A DNA stretch of 64,000 bases. Source: Streptomyces griseoruber. Its GTDB lineage: Bacteria > Actinomycetota > Actinomycetes > Streptomycetales > Streptomycetaceae. The position numbers and the translations under genes were made by a program. Where the stretch lies: the NCBI RefSeq assembly GCF_001514205.1, contig NZ_KQ948779.1, positions 196,029 to 260,028 of the forward strand. Reading direction: 5' to 3'. Numbering within the stretch: position 1 is the first letter of the stretch; every line of letters starts with the position of its first letter. Positions 41,106-52,195 of the stretch are shown one piece after another. Below the pieces are notes generated by a model, which searched no databases, was not told the DNA's origin, and saw only the letters and a program-made list of their open reading frames with translations.

Positions 41106-41732
41106 TCAGGCCGCGAACGGGCGCGCCGGCCAGGGCGCCTCGGCGGGACGCAGCGCGTCGAGGCCGTCCCCGCCGCGCGCGGCCACGAACGACAGCACGC
41201 CCACCACGAGACAGGTGTTGTGCACCTGGCCCGCGAGCACCGCCCGGACCAGTTCGTCGACCGGCACGCGCGCGTGCTCCATGTCGGCCTCCTCGTCCTC
41301 CACCTCGAAACGCTGTCCCTCGGCCTCGGACAGCCCCCGGGCGAGGAAGATCCGTACGGACTCGTCGCAGCCGCCGGGAGTCGTGTACACGTCGGTCAGC
41401 ACCCGCCAGTCCTCGGCCTTGACGTGCGCCTCCTCGTACAGCTCGCGCTGCGCGGCGTGCAGCGGGTTCTCACCGGGCACGTCGAGCAGGCCGGCCGGGA
41501 TCTCCCAGAGCTTGTGCCGGACGGGGTGGCGGTACTGCTTGATCAGCAGCACCCGCTCCTCGTCGTCGAGGGCGAGGACGGCCACGGAACCGGGGTGGAC
41601 CTGGTAGTCGCGGCGGACCACACCACCGTCGGGCATGACCACCTCATCCGTGCGGACGGAGGTCTTGTTGCCCACGAAGGGGGTCTCCGTGGAGCGGATC
41701 TCCCACGCCTCGGGGGTGTCCTTGATCGTCAT
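41106..41732 (-). CDS. Nudix hydrolase, ADP-ribose pyrophosphatase type
   Basis: 208 aa from ATG 41732 (MTIKDTPEAWEIRSTETPF). The Nudix box reads GLLDVPGENPLHAAQRELYE, then EAHV, with the expected Glu/Arg positions. The flanking QVHPGSVAVLALDDEERVLLIKQYRHP is typical of ADP-ribose pyrophosphatases. It would hydrolyse ADP-ribose to AMP and ribose 5-phosphate. It follows pyrG on the same strand, separated by a hairpin (41781-41814). Together with the NrtR-like protein and ADP-ribosylglycohydrolase it is the third ADP-ribose-related gene in the window. Confidence 0.92.
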   Translation of the reverse strand: MTIKDTPEAWEIRSTETPFVGNKTSVRTDEVVMPDGGVVRRDYQVHPGSVAVLALDDEERVLLIKQYRHPVRHKLWEIPAGLLDVPGENPLHAAQRELYEEAHVKAEDWRVLTDVYTTPGGCDESVRIFLARGLSEAEGQRFEVEDEEADMEHARVPVDELVRAVLAGQVHNTCLVVGVLSFVAARGGDGLDALRPAEAPWPARPFAA

Positions 41733-41780
41733 GCCCTGTAGTCCTTCCACACGCTTCGAAAAAGACCCGCCGAACGAAAA

Positions 41781-41814
41781 CCGGGGTGCTCACCTTTGAA
41801 GGGAAGCACCCCGG
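41781..41814 (-). terminator. Hairpin between pyrG and the Nudix gene
   Basis: CCGGGGTGCT (41781-41790) pairs with AGCACCCCGG (41805-41814), loop 14 nt. It lies 20 nt past the pyrG stop. Confidence 0.6.
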
Positions 41815-41834
41815 CCACCGTACAAGCTGGTGTG

Positions 41835-43505
<1,671 letters not shown>

Positions 43506-43997
43506 GGCCAAGAGGGGCTCCCGTGGTCGCGGTCTGGGGTCGCTGCGGTTCGGGGGTTTCGAGCCCACCGGTCCACGGGCTACCAGGGTATCAGCGCCTC
43601 GACGGGATGGCTTCCGGCCACGCTCCGCGTACGCGCCGACACCGGACGCGCCATTCGCGCGAGCCGGGCAGACTACTTCTTACGGGCTTCTCACCGGTGG
43701 CTCACCCGTTCGGCGTACGCACGTTGCCCGGAGCGACACACAGATCATCTACGTGCGTCGTATCCTGCTCGGACACTCGCTGCCGAGCCCGGCCGGCAAG
43801 ACGGCACACCCCAGCCCGTAACCACCGGAACAACGAGAGCTCGTCAGTTCGTTGAGCAACAATTGGCGTTTTGCCCATACGGCGGAGCGACTGCTTTGCT
43901 TCATCGCTCAACGACGCATTACAACGACCCCTTGACCGCACTAGCGACAGCCCCCCGTTCGCGTGGGGGTGACGTGGCCGTTCGACTGGAGTTGCAC
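43506..43997. other. Divergent intergenic region, 492 nt
   Basis: Separates pyrG (-) and the GH15 gene (+). The right half is AT-richer and contains an 8-bp inverted repeat, CGTTGAGC (43850-43857) and GCTCAACG (43906-43913). TTGAGC (43852-43857) with CATACG 18 nt later could be a weak promoter. Reading frames here are not convincing. Confidence 0.45.
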
Positions 43998-45800
43998 GTG
44001 GCCGGGCGCATCGAAGACTACGCACTCATCGGAGACATGCAGACCGCTGCCCTGGTCTGCCGTGACGGGACAGTGGACTGGCTGTGCCTGCCCCGCTTCG
44101 ACTCACACGCGATCTTCGCAGGTCTGCTCGGCACAGAGGAACACGGATTCTGGCGCCTGGGCCCGGCCCACGCCTCCGACACCCAGCCGCCCGCGGCCGC
44201 CCGGCGCACCTACCGCGGCGACTCGCTGATCCTGGAGTCCGAGTGGGACACCCCGCGCGGCACGGTCCGGGTCACCGACTTCATGCCCCCGCGCGACGGC
44301 GCTCCCCAGCTCATCCGCATCGTCGAGGGCGTCACGGGCCGCGTCCCGATGCGCTCCACCCTGCGCATGCGCTTCTCCTACGGCCGTGTGGTCCCGTGGG
44401 TGCACAAGCACGAGGGGCGCACGGTCGCCGTCGCGGGCCCGGACTCGGTGTGGTTCGACACCACCGCCGAGACCTACGGAAAGTCGCTGACGACGTACGC
44501 GGACTTCACGGTCGCCCCCGGTGACCGCATCGCGTTCACGATCTCCTGGGAGCCCTCGCACAAGCAGCCGCCGGCGCTGCCCGAGCCGGAGCAGTCGCTG
44601 GAGGCGACGGAGGAGTTCTGGCGCGAGTGGGTGGAGCACTGCACCTACCACGGCCCGTACCGCGAGGCGGTGATCCGCTCGCTGATCACCCTCAAGGCGC
44701 TCACCTACGCCCCCACCGGCGGCATCGTCGCGGCCCCGACCACCTCCCTGCCCGAGGACATCGGCGGCGTCCGCAACTGGGACTACCGCTACACCTGGCT
44801 GCGCGACGCGGCGATCACCCTCTCCTCGCTGCTGCGCACCGGCTATCGCGAGGAGGCCCGCGCCTGGCGCGAGTGGCTGCTGCGCGCGGTCGCCGGCGAC
44901 CCCGAGAACCTCCAGATCATGTACGGCATCGCGGGCGAGCGCGAGCTGGGCGAGGCCGAGCTGGACTGGCTGCCGGGCTACGAGAACTCCGCCCCCGTCC
45001 GGGTCGGCAACGGCGCGGCGCACCAGCTCCAGCTGGACGTCTACGGCGAGGTCACCGAGGCCCTGCACCTCGGCCACATGACCGGCCTCGCCCGCAACGA
45101 CTACGCCTCCCTGCTGCAGCTCAAGCTGATCCGCTACCTGGAGAAGCACTGGGACGCACCCGACGAGGGCATCTGGGAGGTGCGCGGCCCGCGCCGCCAC
45201 TTCGTGCACTCCAAGGTCATGGCGTGGGTCGCCGTGGACCGCACCATCAAGCTCATCGAGTCCGGCGACGCCGACGGCCCGCTGGAGCGGTGGCGCGAGC
45301 TGCGCGACGACATCCACCGGGACGTGTGCGAGAAGGGCTACGACAAGGAACGCAACACGTTCACCCAGTCGTACGGCTCCAAGGAGCTGGACGCCTCGCT
45401 GCTCCTGATCCCCCAGATGGGCTTCCTGCCGCCCGACGACAAGCGGGTCATCGGCACCATCGAGGCGATCCAGCGGGAGCTGTCCACCCCGGACGGCTTC
45501 ATCCTGCGCTACCCCACCTCGGGGGACAACGAGGGCGTCGACGGCCTCCCCGGCGACGAGGGCGCCTTCCTCGCCTGCTCCTTCTGGATGGCCGACGACC
45601 TCGCGATGATCGGGCGCGTCGACGAGGCCCGCAAGCTCTTCGAGAAGCTGCTCTCCCTGCGCAACGACCTCGGCCTCCTCGCCGAGGAATGGGACCCCCG
45701 CCTCAAGCGCCAGGTCGGCAACTTCCCCCAGGCCTTCAGCCATGTCCCCCTGATCGACACGGCCCTGCGCCTGACGGCGTCGGGGGCCTACGGGGGCTGA
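43998..45800 (+). CDS. Glycoside hydrolase family 15 protein (glucoamylase/trehalase type)
   Basis: 600 aa from GTG 43998 (VAGRIEDYALIGDMQTAALV) with GGAG 6 nt upstream; GTG 43974 is an alternative. The N-terminal beta domain (to about 220) is followed by the (alpha/alpha)6 barrel with LPEDIGGVRNWDYRYTWLRD, RVGNGAAHQLQLDVYGEV, and near the end YPTSGDNEGVDGLPGDEGAF and LAEEWDP. No signal peptide, so it is cytoplasmic. Actinobacterial members include trehalases as well as glucoamylase-like enzymes, so the substrate (trehalose or alpha-glucan) is undecided. The coding strand lacks the Ser/Thr-rich starch-binding module. Confidence 0.9.
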   Translation: MAGRIEDYALIGDMQTAALVCRDGTVDWLCLPRFDSHAIFAGLLGTEEHGFWRLGPAHASDTQPPAAARRTYRGDSLILESEWDTPRGTVRVTDFMPPRDGAPQLIRIVEGVTGRVPMRSTLRMRFSYGRVVPWVHKHEGRTVAVAGPDSVWFDTTAETYGKSLTTYADFTVAPGDRIAFTISWEPSHKQPPALPEPEQSLEATEEFWREWVEHCTYHGPYREAVIRSLITLKALTYAPTGGIVAAPTTSLPEDIGGVRNWDYRYTWLRDAAITLSSLLRTGYREEARAWREWLLRAVAGDPENLQIMYGIAGERELGEAELDWLPGYENSAPVRVGNGAAHQLQLDVYGEVTEALHLGHMTGLARNDYASLLQLKLIRYLEKHWDAPDEGIWEVRGPRRHFVHSKVMAWVAVDRTIKLIESGDADGPLERWRELRDDIHRDVCEKGYDKERNTFTQSYGSKELDASLLLIPQMGFLPPDDKRVIGTIEAIQRELSTPDGFILRYPTSGDNEGVDGLPGDEGAFLACSFWMADDLAMIGRVDEARKLFEKLLSLRNDLGLLAEEWDPRLKRQVGNFPQAFSHVPLIDTALRLTASGAYGG

Positions 45801-45803
45801 AGC

Positions 45804-45845
45804 CCCCGCGCCCTGCGGGGCGCGGGGAACTGCGCGACCAGCCAC
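45804..45845 (+). repeat. Dispersed Streptomyces intergenic element with terminator hairpin
   Basis: CCCCGCGCC (45804-45812) pairs with GGCGCGGGG (45819-45827). The following GCGCGACCAGCCAC (45832-45845) is the reverse complement of the 14-mer at 24787-24800. It directly follows the GH15 stop and probably terminates it. Confidence 0.65.
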
Positions 45846-45879
45846 AACCGCGCCGCAGACGGACGACGGCGCATCGCGG

Positions 45880-45910
45880 CCTTCCCAGCGGAGCGCTTAC
45901 GCTGGGAAGG
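45880..45910 (+). terminator. Second hairpin between GH15 and oxidase genes
   Basis: CCTTCCCAGC (45880-45889) pairs with GCTGGGAAGG (45901-45910), loop 11 nt; 32 nt before the next start, so it could also be an operator. Confidence 0.5.
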
Positions 45911-45942
45911 TCATACTGCCCCTGCACGGAAGGGGGCGCCTC

Positions 45943-47325
45943 ATGGCCTCCCCGTCGAAGGCGGGCGCGGCGCTCGCCGCGCTGCGCGAGGAACTGTCGG
46001 GCGATGTGTTCGCCCCGGACGACCCGGGCTACGACGAGGCCCGCACGGTCTTCAACGCGATGGTCGACCGGCGGCCGGCGGTGATCGCGCAGTGTGTGGA
46101 CGAGGCGGACGTCGTACGGACGGTCCGCTTCGCCCGTGATCTGGACCTGCCCGTCGCGGTGCGCGGCGGCGGGCACAGCGTGGCGGGCAGCGCGCTGGGC
46201 GACGGCGCGGTGGTGGCCGATCTGCGGCACATGCGGGCGGTCACCGTCGATCCCGGGGCCCGGACGGTGCGTATCGCGGGCGGCGCCACCATGAGCGACC
46301 TGGACCGCGCCTGCGCCCCCTTCGCCCTCGCCACGACCGGTGGCCGGGCCTCCACCACGGGCGTCGGCGGGTTCGTCCTCGGCGGCGGCTCCGGCTGGCT
46401 GGACCGCGCCTTCGGCCTGGCGGTGGACAACCTGCTCGGCGTGGACCTGGTCACCGCCGAGGGCACCCGGGCGCACGCCGACGCCGACGACAACCCGGAG
46501 CTGTTCTGGGCCCTGCACGGCGGCGGCGGGAACTTCGGCGTCGCCACCGCGCTCACCCTGAGCCTGCACGACCTGCCCGACTTCTCGATCGCGCTGCTGC
46601 TGTACCAGCCCGAGTTCGGCCGCGAGGTCACCCGCACCTACCGCGAGCTGATCACGGCCGGCCCCGACGAGGCGAGCGGCATGGTCGTCTACCTCACCGG
46701 CCCGCCGGCGGAGTTCGTCCCGCCGCACCTGGTCGGCACCCTGCTGGTCGGCTCACTGCTGACATACGCCGGTTCCGAGGCCGATCTGCGCAAGCTGGCC
46801 GAGCCGATGCTGGCGCTGCCCCACGAGGCGGCGGTCGTCGGCGCGATGCCGTACGCCGAGGTGCAGTGCATGCTGGACGACCCGCCGGGGATGCGGAACT
46901 ACTGGTCGGCGGAGTACCTGACCGGCGTACCGGACGAGTTCGTGGAGGTCTACTGCGCCCGCGGCGAGGCCGTCCCGGTGCCGACGGGCACCATGCACGC
47001 GCTGTTCCCGCAGGGCGGCGCGATCGCCGCGGGCCCGCACGACTACCCGGTGCCGTACCGCGACGCCCCGTGGGGCGTGCACCCCTTCGGTCTCTGGGAG
47101 GACCCGGCCGACGACGAGCGCTGTGTGGCGTGGGTGCGGGACGTACGGACCGACGCCCGGCCGTGGAGCACCGGGGACGTCTATCTGAACTTCATCGGCG
47201 ACGAGGGCACCGACCGGGTCGTGGCCGGCCTCGGCGCGGAGAACGCGCGGCGGCTCGCGGACGTCAAACGGCACTACGACCCCGACAACGTCTTCCGCTT
47301 CAACCACAACATCAAGCCCGCCTGA
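45943..47325 (+). CDS. FAD-linked oxidase (PCMH/BBE type)
   Basis: 460 aa from ATG 45943 with GGAAGGGGG upstream. The FAD domain has VAVRGGGHSVAGSALGDGAVV, whose His is the usual covalent FAD attachment site. The second site of bicovalent members is not Cys here (ASTTGVGGFVLGGGSGW), so single attachment is expected. The C-terminal BBE segment is YLNFIGDEGTDRV ... KRHYDPDNVFRFNHNI. No signal peptide. The substrate is unknown; relatives oxidise sugars, alkaloid-like or polyketide compounds. Confidence 0.92.
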   Translation: MASPSKAGAALAALREELSGDVFAPDDPGYDEARTVFNAMVDRRPAVIAQCVDEADVVRTVRFARDLDLPVAVRGGGHSVAGSALGDGAVVADLRHMRAVTVDPGARTVRIAGGATMSDLDRACAPFALATTGGRASTTGVGGFVLGGGSGWLDRAFGLAVDNLLGVDLVTAEGTRAHADADDNPELFWALHGGGGNFGVATALTLSLHDLPDFSIALLLYQPEFGREVTRTYRELITAGPDEASGMVVYLTGPPAEFVPPHLVGTLLVGSLLTYAGSEADLRKLAEPMLALPHEAAVVGAMPYAEVQCMLDDPPGMRNYWSAEYLTGVPDEFVEVYCARGEAVPVPTGTMHALFPQGGAIAAGPHDYPVPYRDAPWGVHPFGLWEDPADDERCVAWVRDVRTDARPWSTGDVYLNFIGDEGTDRVVAGLGAENARRLADVKRHYDPDNVFRFNHNIKPA

Positions 47326-47362
47326 CCGGCCGCTCGGCTGTCTGCCGGGGCGTCCGCGCAGG

Positions 47363-47368
47363 TAGCGT
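47363..47368 (+). promoter_or_regulatory. -10 box for a probable leaderless mRNA
   Basis: TAGCGT ends 7 nt before ATG 47376; no Shine-Dalgarno. Confidence 0.5.
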
Positions 47369-47375
47369 CCGCTGC

Positions 47376-49022
47376 ATGGACAGCCGTACCGACCACCACC
47401 GACCCGACAGCCAGGACGCCGGCATCACCGTGCGGCGGGCGCTGGAACTGCCCGGCCTGCGCAGCGGGCTGCCCGAGATCCTCGCGGGCGCGGACCGGCT
47501 GGGGCGGACCGTGCGCTGGGTGCACGCCGGCGAGGTCCCGCACATCGCCTCGCTGCTCAAGGGCGGCGAGCTGCTGCTGACCACGGGATACGGCCTCGGC
47601 ACCCGGCCGGCCGAGCAGCGGGCGTTCGTGCGCACCCTGGCCGAGCGGGGCATCGCGGCCCTGGTGATCGAGCTGGGCCCGCGCTTCACCCGGCTGCCCG
47701 CGACCCTGGTGGAGACGGCGCGGGCGAACGGCCTGCCCCTGGTGCAGCTGCACCGCGAGGTGCCGTTCGTGACGGTCACGGAGGAGATCCACACCGAGAT
47801 CGTCAACGGCCACTACGCCCTGCTCCAGCGCGCCGAGGAGGTGCACCGCCGCTGCACCGAGGCGCTGCTGGGCGGCGGCGGGATCCCGCAGGTGCTGGGC
47901 ATCCTGGCCGGCTTCGGCGGCAACCCGGTGTTCCTGGAGACGACCGACGGACAGCTGCTGTACGCCGCCGGGGAGGGACCGCAGGGGGCGGATCCGCTCC
48001 AGGTGTGGGAAGGGCTGCGCGGCCCGCGCAAGGACGTGCCGCCGCCCGCCGGGTCGGTGCTGGTGGATGTGCCCGGGGGCGGGCCGGGGGCGGGTTCGGT
48101 CCGCGCCCGGCTCGTGCTGCTGCCCGTGCGCGGCCCGCTCGCTCCGGTGCACCGGATGGCAGCGGAGCGGGCGGCGGGGATCCTGGCCGTGGTGCTGATG
48201 CAGGCCCGCCAGGAGGAGGAGCTGGCGGCGCGTGGCCGGGGCGACTTCCTGACCGATCTCGCCGAGGGCCGGATCACGGCGGAGGACGCGCCGGCGCAGG
48301 CCCGGGTGCTGGGCTTCAAGCCCGGTGCCGGCCCGCTGCTGCCGGTCGTGATGCGGCTGGGCGACGCGCTCTCCCCCGGCGGGGGCTGGGCGGTGCTGGC
48401 CCGGGCGGTCGCCGAGGAGCTGGCGTCGGTGGGCGTGCCGGTGCTGCTGGGCGTGCGGCCGGTGGAGGGCCGGGTGCCGCTGCTGGTGGGCCTGCGGTCG
48501 GAATCGGAGCGGTCCGCGGTCGCGGACCGGGTCGCGGCGGCGCTGCGGGCGGGGGTGGAACGGGCCGGGATGCGGCGGCCGGGCGCCCCGCCGCCGATCG
48601 TGGTGGTCGGGGTCGCGGGCGGCTGGGCGGCGGCCTCGGCGGGCCTGCGGCACGCGGCGGAGACGGCGACCGCCGCCCAGGGCCTGTCGGACCGCCCCTG
48701 GTACGACGCCCGCCGCCTCGACATCGACCTGCTGCTGTGGCGGCTGCGCGACCACCCGGACCTGGCGGCCTTCGTGGACCGCGCGATCGGTCCGGTCCGC
48801 GACCACGACCTGCGGTCCAAACCGCCGCTGCTGCCCACCCTGGAGACCTATCTGGCCCACGTGGGCCGCAAGGCGGAGACGGCCCGCGAACTGCACCTCA
48901 ACCGCCAGACGCTCTACAACCGCCTCGCCCGCATCGGCGAACTGCTGGGCACCGACCTGGACGACCCGCAGACGGTCCTGGCCCTCAGCCTGGCCCTGCG
49001 CGCCCGCCGCCATCTGCCCTGA
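47376..49022 (+). CDS. PucR-family transcriptional regulator
   Basis: 548 aa from ATG 47376. N-terminal PucR ligand-binding domain (about 15-140) with VRWVHAGEVPHIASLLKGGELLLTTG-type sequence and ALVIELGPRFTRLP. A GGDEF-like middle region follows, and the C-terminal helix-turn-helix is TLETYLAHVGRKAETAREL then HLNRQTLYNRLARIGELLG. Such regulators activate purine catabolism or amino acid/polyamine genes. No purine catabolic gene is adjacent; the neighbour upstream is the FAD-linked oxidase, a possible target. Confidence 0.92.
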   Translation: MDSRTDHHRPDSQDAGITVRRALELPGLRSGLPEILAGADRLGRTVRWVHAGEVPHIASLLKGGELLLTTGYGLGTRPAEQRAFVRTLAERGIAALVIELGPRFTRLPATLVETARANGLPLVQLHREVPFVTVTEEIHTEIVNGHYALLQRAEEVHRRCTEALLGGGGIPQVLGILAGFGGNPVFLETTDGQLLYAAGEGPQGADPLQVWEGLRGPRKDVPPPAGSVLVDVPGGGPGAGSVRARLVLLPVRGPLAPVHRMAAERAAGILAVVLMQARQEEELAARGRGDFLTDLAEGRITAEDAPAQARVLGFKPGAGPLLPVVMRLGDALSPGGGWAVLARAVAEELASVGVPVLLGVRPVEGRVPLLVGLRSESERSAVADRVAAALRAGVERAGMRRPGAPPPIVVVGVAGGWAAASAGLRHAAETATAAQGLSDRPWYDARRLDIDLLLWRLRDHPDLAAFVDRAIGPVRDHDLRSKPPLLPTLETYLAHVGRKAETARELHLNRQTLYNRLARIGELLGTDLDDPQTVLALSLALRARRHLP

Positions 49023-49035
49023 GCGCACCGCGGGG

Positions 49036-50163
49036 TCAGATCATCGGCAGCGGCTGCGTCAGCTCGTCGTAGACGCTCAGGACCTGCGCGACGGTCTCGT
49101 CCTCGGTGGGCCAGGTCGCCGCCTGACGGGTCCCCAGGTCCCGCAGCCGCTCGTACCGTTGCCGATCGTCGAGCAGACGGACGACGGCCTCGGCGAAGGC
49201 CGGTGCGTCACCGGGCGGGACGAGTACGGCCGCCTCGCCGACGAGTTCGCGGATCCCGCCGGTCTGGGCGGCGACGAGCGGCACCCGCGCGTGGAGGGCC
49301 TCCTGCGCCAGCACCGAGCGGGCCTCCTCGCCGCCCGGCAGCAGCGCGAGGTCGGCGGCGGCGAGCAGCGCGCCGACGTCGTCCCGCCGCCCGAGCAGCC
49401 GGACCGGCAGCTCCTCGGCCTCGATCCGGTGCTGGAGCGCCGGCCGCAGCGGCCCCTCCCCGGCGATGACGACCAGCGGTACGGGGTCCAGCCGGCACCA
49501 CGCGTGCGTGGCGTCCAGCAGCAGGTCGTAGCCCCGGTGCCGGTCCAGCGAACCGACGGCCATCAGCAACGGGCGGCCGATCGCGCCGAGTTCGGCCCGC
49601 ACCTTGGAATGCGGCTGTTCCTCGTCCTCGGGCTCCGCGGCCGCGCCGGGCCCGGGCAACGCCACACCGGCGAGCCGGGCGTCCTTGGCGCCGGTGCGGC
49701 GGGCCCGGTCGACGAGGTCGGAGGTGGTGCCCAGGACCACGGCGGCCGCTCTCGCCACCCGCCGCTCCAGCAGCCGCAGCAGATGCGCGCGGGCGCCCTC
49801 GGCCCGTGCCCGGCTGTGCCAGGTGACGACGAGCGGGGTGGAGCGCCCGCCGAGCGCGAGGACGGCCCGGAAGGAGGCGTGCAGCCCGTGCGCGTGGACC
49901 ACGTCGGCGTCCGTGCAGGCCGCCCGCAGCGCCGCCACCGACCCCGGGTCGCTGCTGCGCGGCACGTGCACGTGTTCGGCGCCGGCGCCGGTGAAGTCGT
50001 GGAGGCGCTCGGCCTCGGACGGGGCGCACACCGTCACCCGCACGCCCCGCGCGACGAGCCCCGCGGCCAGGGAGCGCACATGTGCGCTGCTGCCGGCGTT
50101 GCCGCCGCCCAGCACCTGCACGGTGCGCAGCGGCGACTGGCCGTGCGGTGAGTGGCTGCTCAC
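49036..50163 (-). CDS. GT4-family glycosyltransferase
   Basis: 375 aa from GTG 50163; GTG 50199 is an alternative. N-terminal LRTVQVLGGGNAGSSAHVRSLAAGL is the GT-B acceptor-side loop. DVVHAHGLHASFRAVLAL, then PLLMAVGSLDRHRGYDLLLD and the donor-site E-x7-E motif region PGGEEARSVLAQEALHARVPLVA follow. It transfers an activated sugar to an unknown acceptor. Convergent with the PucR gene and followed upstream by recN. No membrane segment seen. Confidence 0.88.
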   Translation of the reverse strand: MSSHSPHGQSPLRTVQVLGGGNAGSSAHVRSLAAGLVARGVRVTVCAPSEAERLHDFTGAGAEHVHVPRSSDPGSVAALRAACTDADVVHAHGLHASFRAVLALGGRSTPLVVTWHSRARAEGARAHLLRLLERRVARAAAVVLGTTSDLVDRARRTGAKDARLAGVALPGPGAAAEPEDEEQPHSKVRAELGAIGRPLLMAVGSLDRHRGYDLLLDATHAWCRLDPVPLVVIAGEGPLRPALQHRIEAEELPVRLLGRRDDVGALLAAADLALLPGGEEARSVLAQEALHARVPLVAAQTGGIRELVGEAAVLVPPGDAPAFAEAVVRLLDDRQRYERLRDLGTRQAATWPTEDETVAQVLSVYDELTQPLPMI

Positions 50164-50361
50164 GTGGCCGGGGCTCCTGGTTCGGCGTCGGACGGTCACG
50201 AAGGAACGGCTTCCTCCGCGTACCGAGCCCAAGGATGCCAGCACGCACGGGTGTTCCGTGCCGCCCGGCCGCCGGACCACCGGCGACACGGCCGCACAAG
50301 TCACCCACACGAGCGAAGAAACCCAGGGATCCGTTCGATTACGTCCCCTGGGTCACGTCCC

Positions 50362-52092
50362 CTACGCGTCCGCGCGGGCCGCCGCCAGCAGTTCCTCCGC
50401 GTGCGCCCGGGCCGTCTCCGAGTCCTCCTGCCCGGCCAGCATCCGGGACAGCTCCCGGATCCGCTCCTCGCCCTCCAGGACCTTCACACCGGACCGGGTG
50501 ACCGACCCGTCGTTGGTCTTCTCCACCAGCAGCTGCCGGTCGGCGAAGGCGGCGACCTGCGGAAGGTGCGTCACCACGACCACCTGGGCGGACTTCGCGA
50601 GCTTGGCGAGCCGCCGCCCGATCTCGACCGCCGCCTTGCCGCCGACGCCCGCGTCGACCTCGTCGAAGAGGTACGTCGGCACGGGGTCGGTCCCCGCGAA
50701 CACGACCTCCACGGCGAGCATCACGCGCGACAGCTCACCGCCCGAGGCGCCCTTGGCGATGGGCCGGGGCGGGGCCCCCGGGTGCGGGGCGAGCAGCAGC
50801 TCGACCTCGTCGGCACCGGACGGCCCGTAGGCGACCGCCCGCCCGCCGACCTCGACGCCCTCCGGATCCTCGGTCTGCCGGAGCGCGAACGACACACGCG
50901 CGTGCGGCATCGCGAGGGAGGCCAGCTCTGCCGTCACCGCCGCCGCGAACCTCTCCGCGGCCTCGGTCCGCGCATCCGTGAGCGCCTGCGCCAGGCCGCC
51001 CAGTTCGGTCCGCAGCGCGTCCCGCTCGGCGGTCAGCTCGTCGATCCGCTCGTCGTCGCCGTCCAGCTCGGTCAGCCGGGAGGCGCTCTGCTCGGCCCAC
51101 GCCAGCACCGCGTTCACGTCCGGCCCGTACTTGCGGGTCAGCGCGGTGAGCGCGGCCCGCCGCTCCTCGACGGCCGCGAGGCGCAGCGGATCGGCGTCGA
51201 GGTCGTCGGCGTATCCCGCGAGCTCCCCGGCCACGTCACCGAGCAGGATGCCGATCTCCCCGATCCGGTCGGCGAGCGCGGCGAGCCTCGGGTCGTAGGA
51301 CCGCACGGCCTCCAGGGCCCGCTGGGCGCCCGCCACCAGGGTCGCGGCGTCGATGCCCTCGGGATCCTCCGGATTGCCCGCGAGCGCGGCGTGCGCGGCC
51401 GTGGCGGCCGAGGACAGCGCCTCGGCGTGCCCGAGCCGCTCGGCCTCCTCGGCGAGCTCCGTGTCCTCCCCGGCGCGCGGTTCGACGCCGGACACCTCGT
51501 CGAGGCCGTAGCGCAGCATGTCGGCCTCCTGGGCCCGCTCACGCGCACGGGTGACGATCCCGTCCAGCTCGACGGCGACGGCCCGCAGCCGCCGGTAGGC
51601 CTCGGTGTACTTGGCGAGCGGCACGGCGACGGCGTCCCCGGCGTACCGGTCGAGCGCCTGCCGCTGCCGGGACAGCTTCAGCAGCCCCTGCTGGTCGGTC
51701 TGCCCGTGCACGGCCACCAGCTCGTCGGCCAGCTCGGCCAGCACGCCCACCGGCACACTGCGCCCGCCGACGTGCGCCCGCGACCGCCCCTCGGCGGAAA
51801 CGGTACGGCTGATGAGCAGCGCGCCGTCGTCGAGCTCGGCCCCGGCCTCCTCGGCCCGTAGGGCCACCGGGGCGCCCAAGGGCACGGCGATGCGCCCCTC
51901 GACGACCGCCCGCTCGGCGCCGATCCGCACGAGCGCGGCATCGGCGCGCCCGCCCAGCAGCAGCCCGAGGCTGGTGACCACCATGGTCTTGCCCGCACCC
52001 GTCTCACCGGTGACGGCGGTGAACCCGGGCGACAGCTCGACGACCGCGTCGTCGATGACTCCGAGCGACCGTATCCGCATCTCCTCCAACAC
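50362..52092 (-). CDS. recN: DNA repair protein RecN
   Basis: 576 aa from GTG 52092 (VLEEMRIRSLGVIDDAVVEL). SMC-like ATPase: Walker A GETGAGKTMVV near residue 30, a coiled-coil middle with Glu/Ala/Arg-rich helices, the signature KGASGGELSRVMLAVEVVF and Walker B YLFDEVDAGVGGKAAVEIG near the C-terminus. It acts in double-strand break repair. A TAAGGT box lies 7 nt before the GTG, so the mRNA may be leaderless. The order tlyA-nadK-recN on this strand is conserved in actinobacteria. Confidence 0.96.
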   Translation of the reverse strand: MLEEMRIRSLGVIDDAVVELSPGFTAVTGETGAGKTMVVTSLGLLLGGRADAALVRIGAERAVVEGRIAVPLGAPVALRAEEAGAELDDGALLISRTVSAEGRSRAHVGGRSVPVGVLAELADELVAVHGQTDQQGLLKLSRQRQALDRYAGDAVAVPLAKYTEAYRRLRAVAVELDGIVTRARERAQEADMLRYGLDEVSGVEPRAGEDTELAEEAERLGHAEALSSAATAAHAALAGNPEDPEGIDAATLVAGAQRALEAVRSYDPRLAALADRIGEIGILLGDVAGELAGYADDLDADPLRLAAVEERRAALTALTRKYGPDVNAVLAWAEQSASRLTELDGDDERIDELTAERDALRTELGGLAQALTDARTEAAERFAAAVTAELASLAMPHARVSFALRQTEDPEGVEVGGRAVAYGPSGADEVELLLAPHPGAPPRPIAKGASGGELSRVMLAVEVVFAGTDPVPTYLFDEVDAGVGGKAAVEIGRRLAKLAKSAQVVVVTHLPQVAAFADRQLLVEKTNDGSVTRSGVKVLEGEERIRELSRMLAGQEDSETARAHAEELLAAARADA

Positions 52093-52099
52093 GGAGAAG

Positions 52100-52105
52100 A
52101 CCTTA
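52100..52105 (-). promoter_or_regulatory. -10 box for a possible leaderless recN mRNA
   Basis: TAAGGT on the minus strand, 7 nt before GTG 52092; located in the gap after nadK. Confidence 0.35.
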
Positions 52106-52195
52106 CGAGGTCCGACCCGAGGAGTGCGAGGCACCCTGGTCACCCGGGCGAGTGGACATGCTTGTCAGGGGCGCCCCGCCACCCCCTGCCGACCG

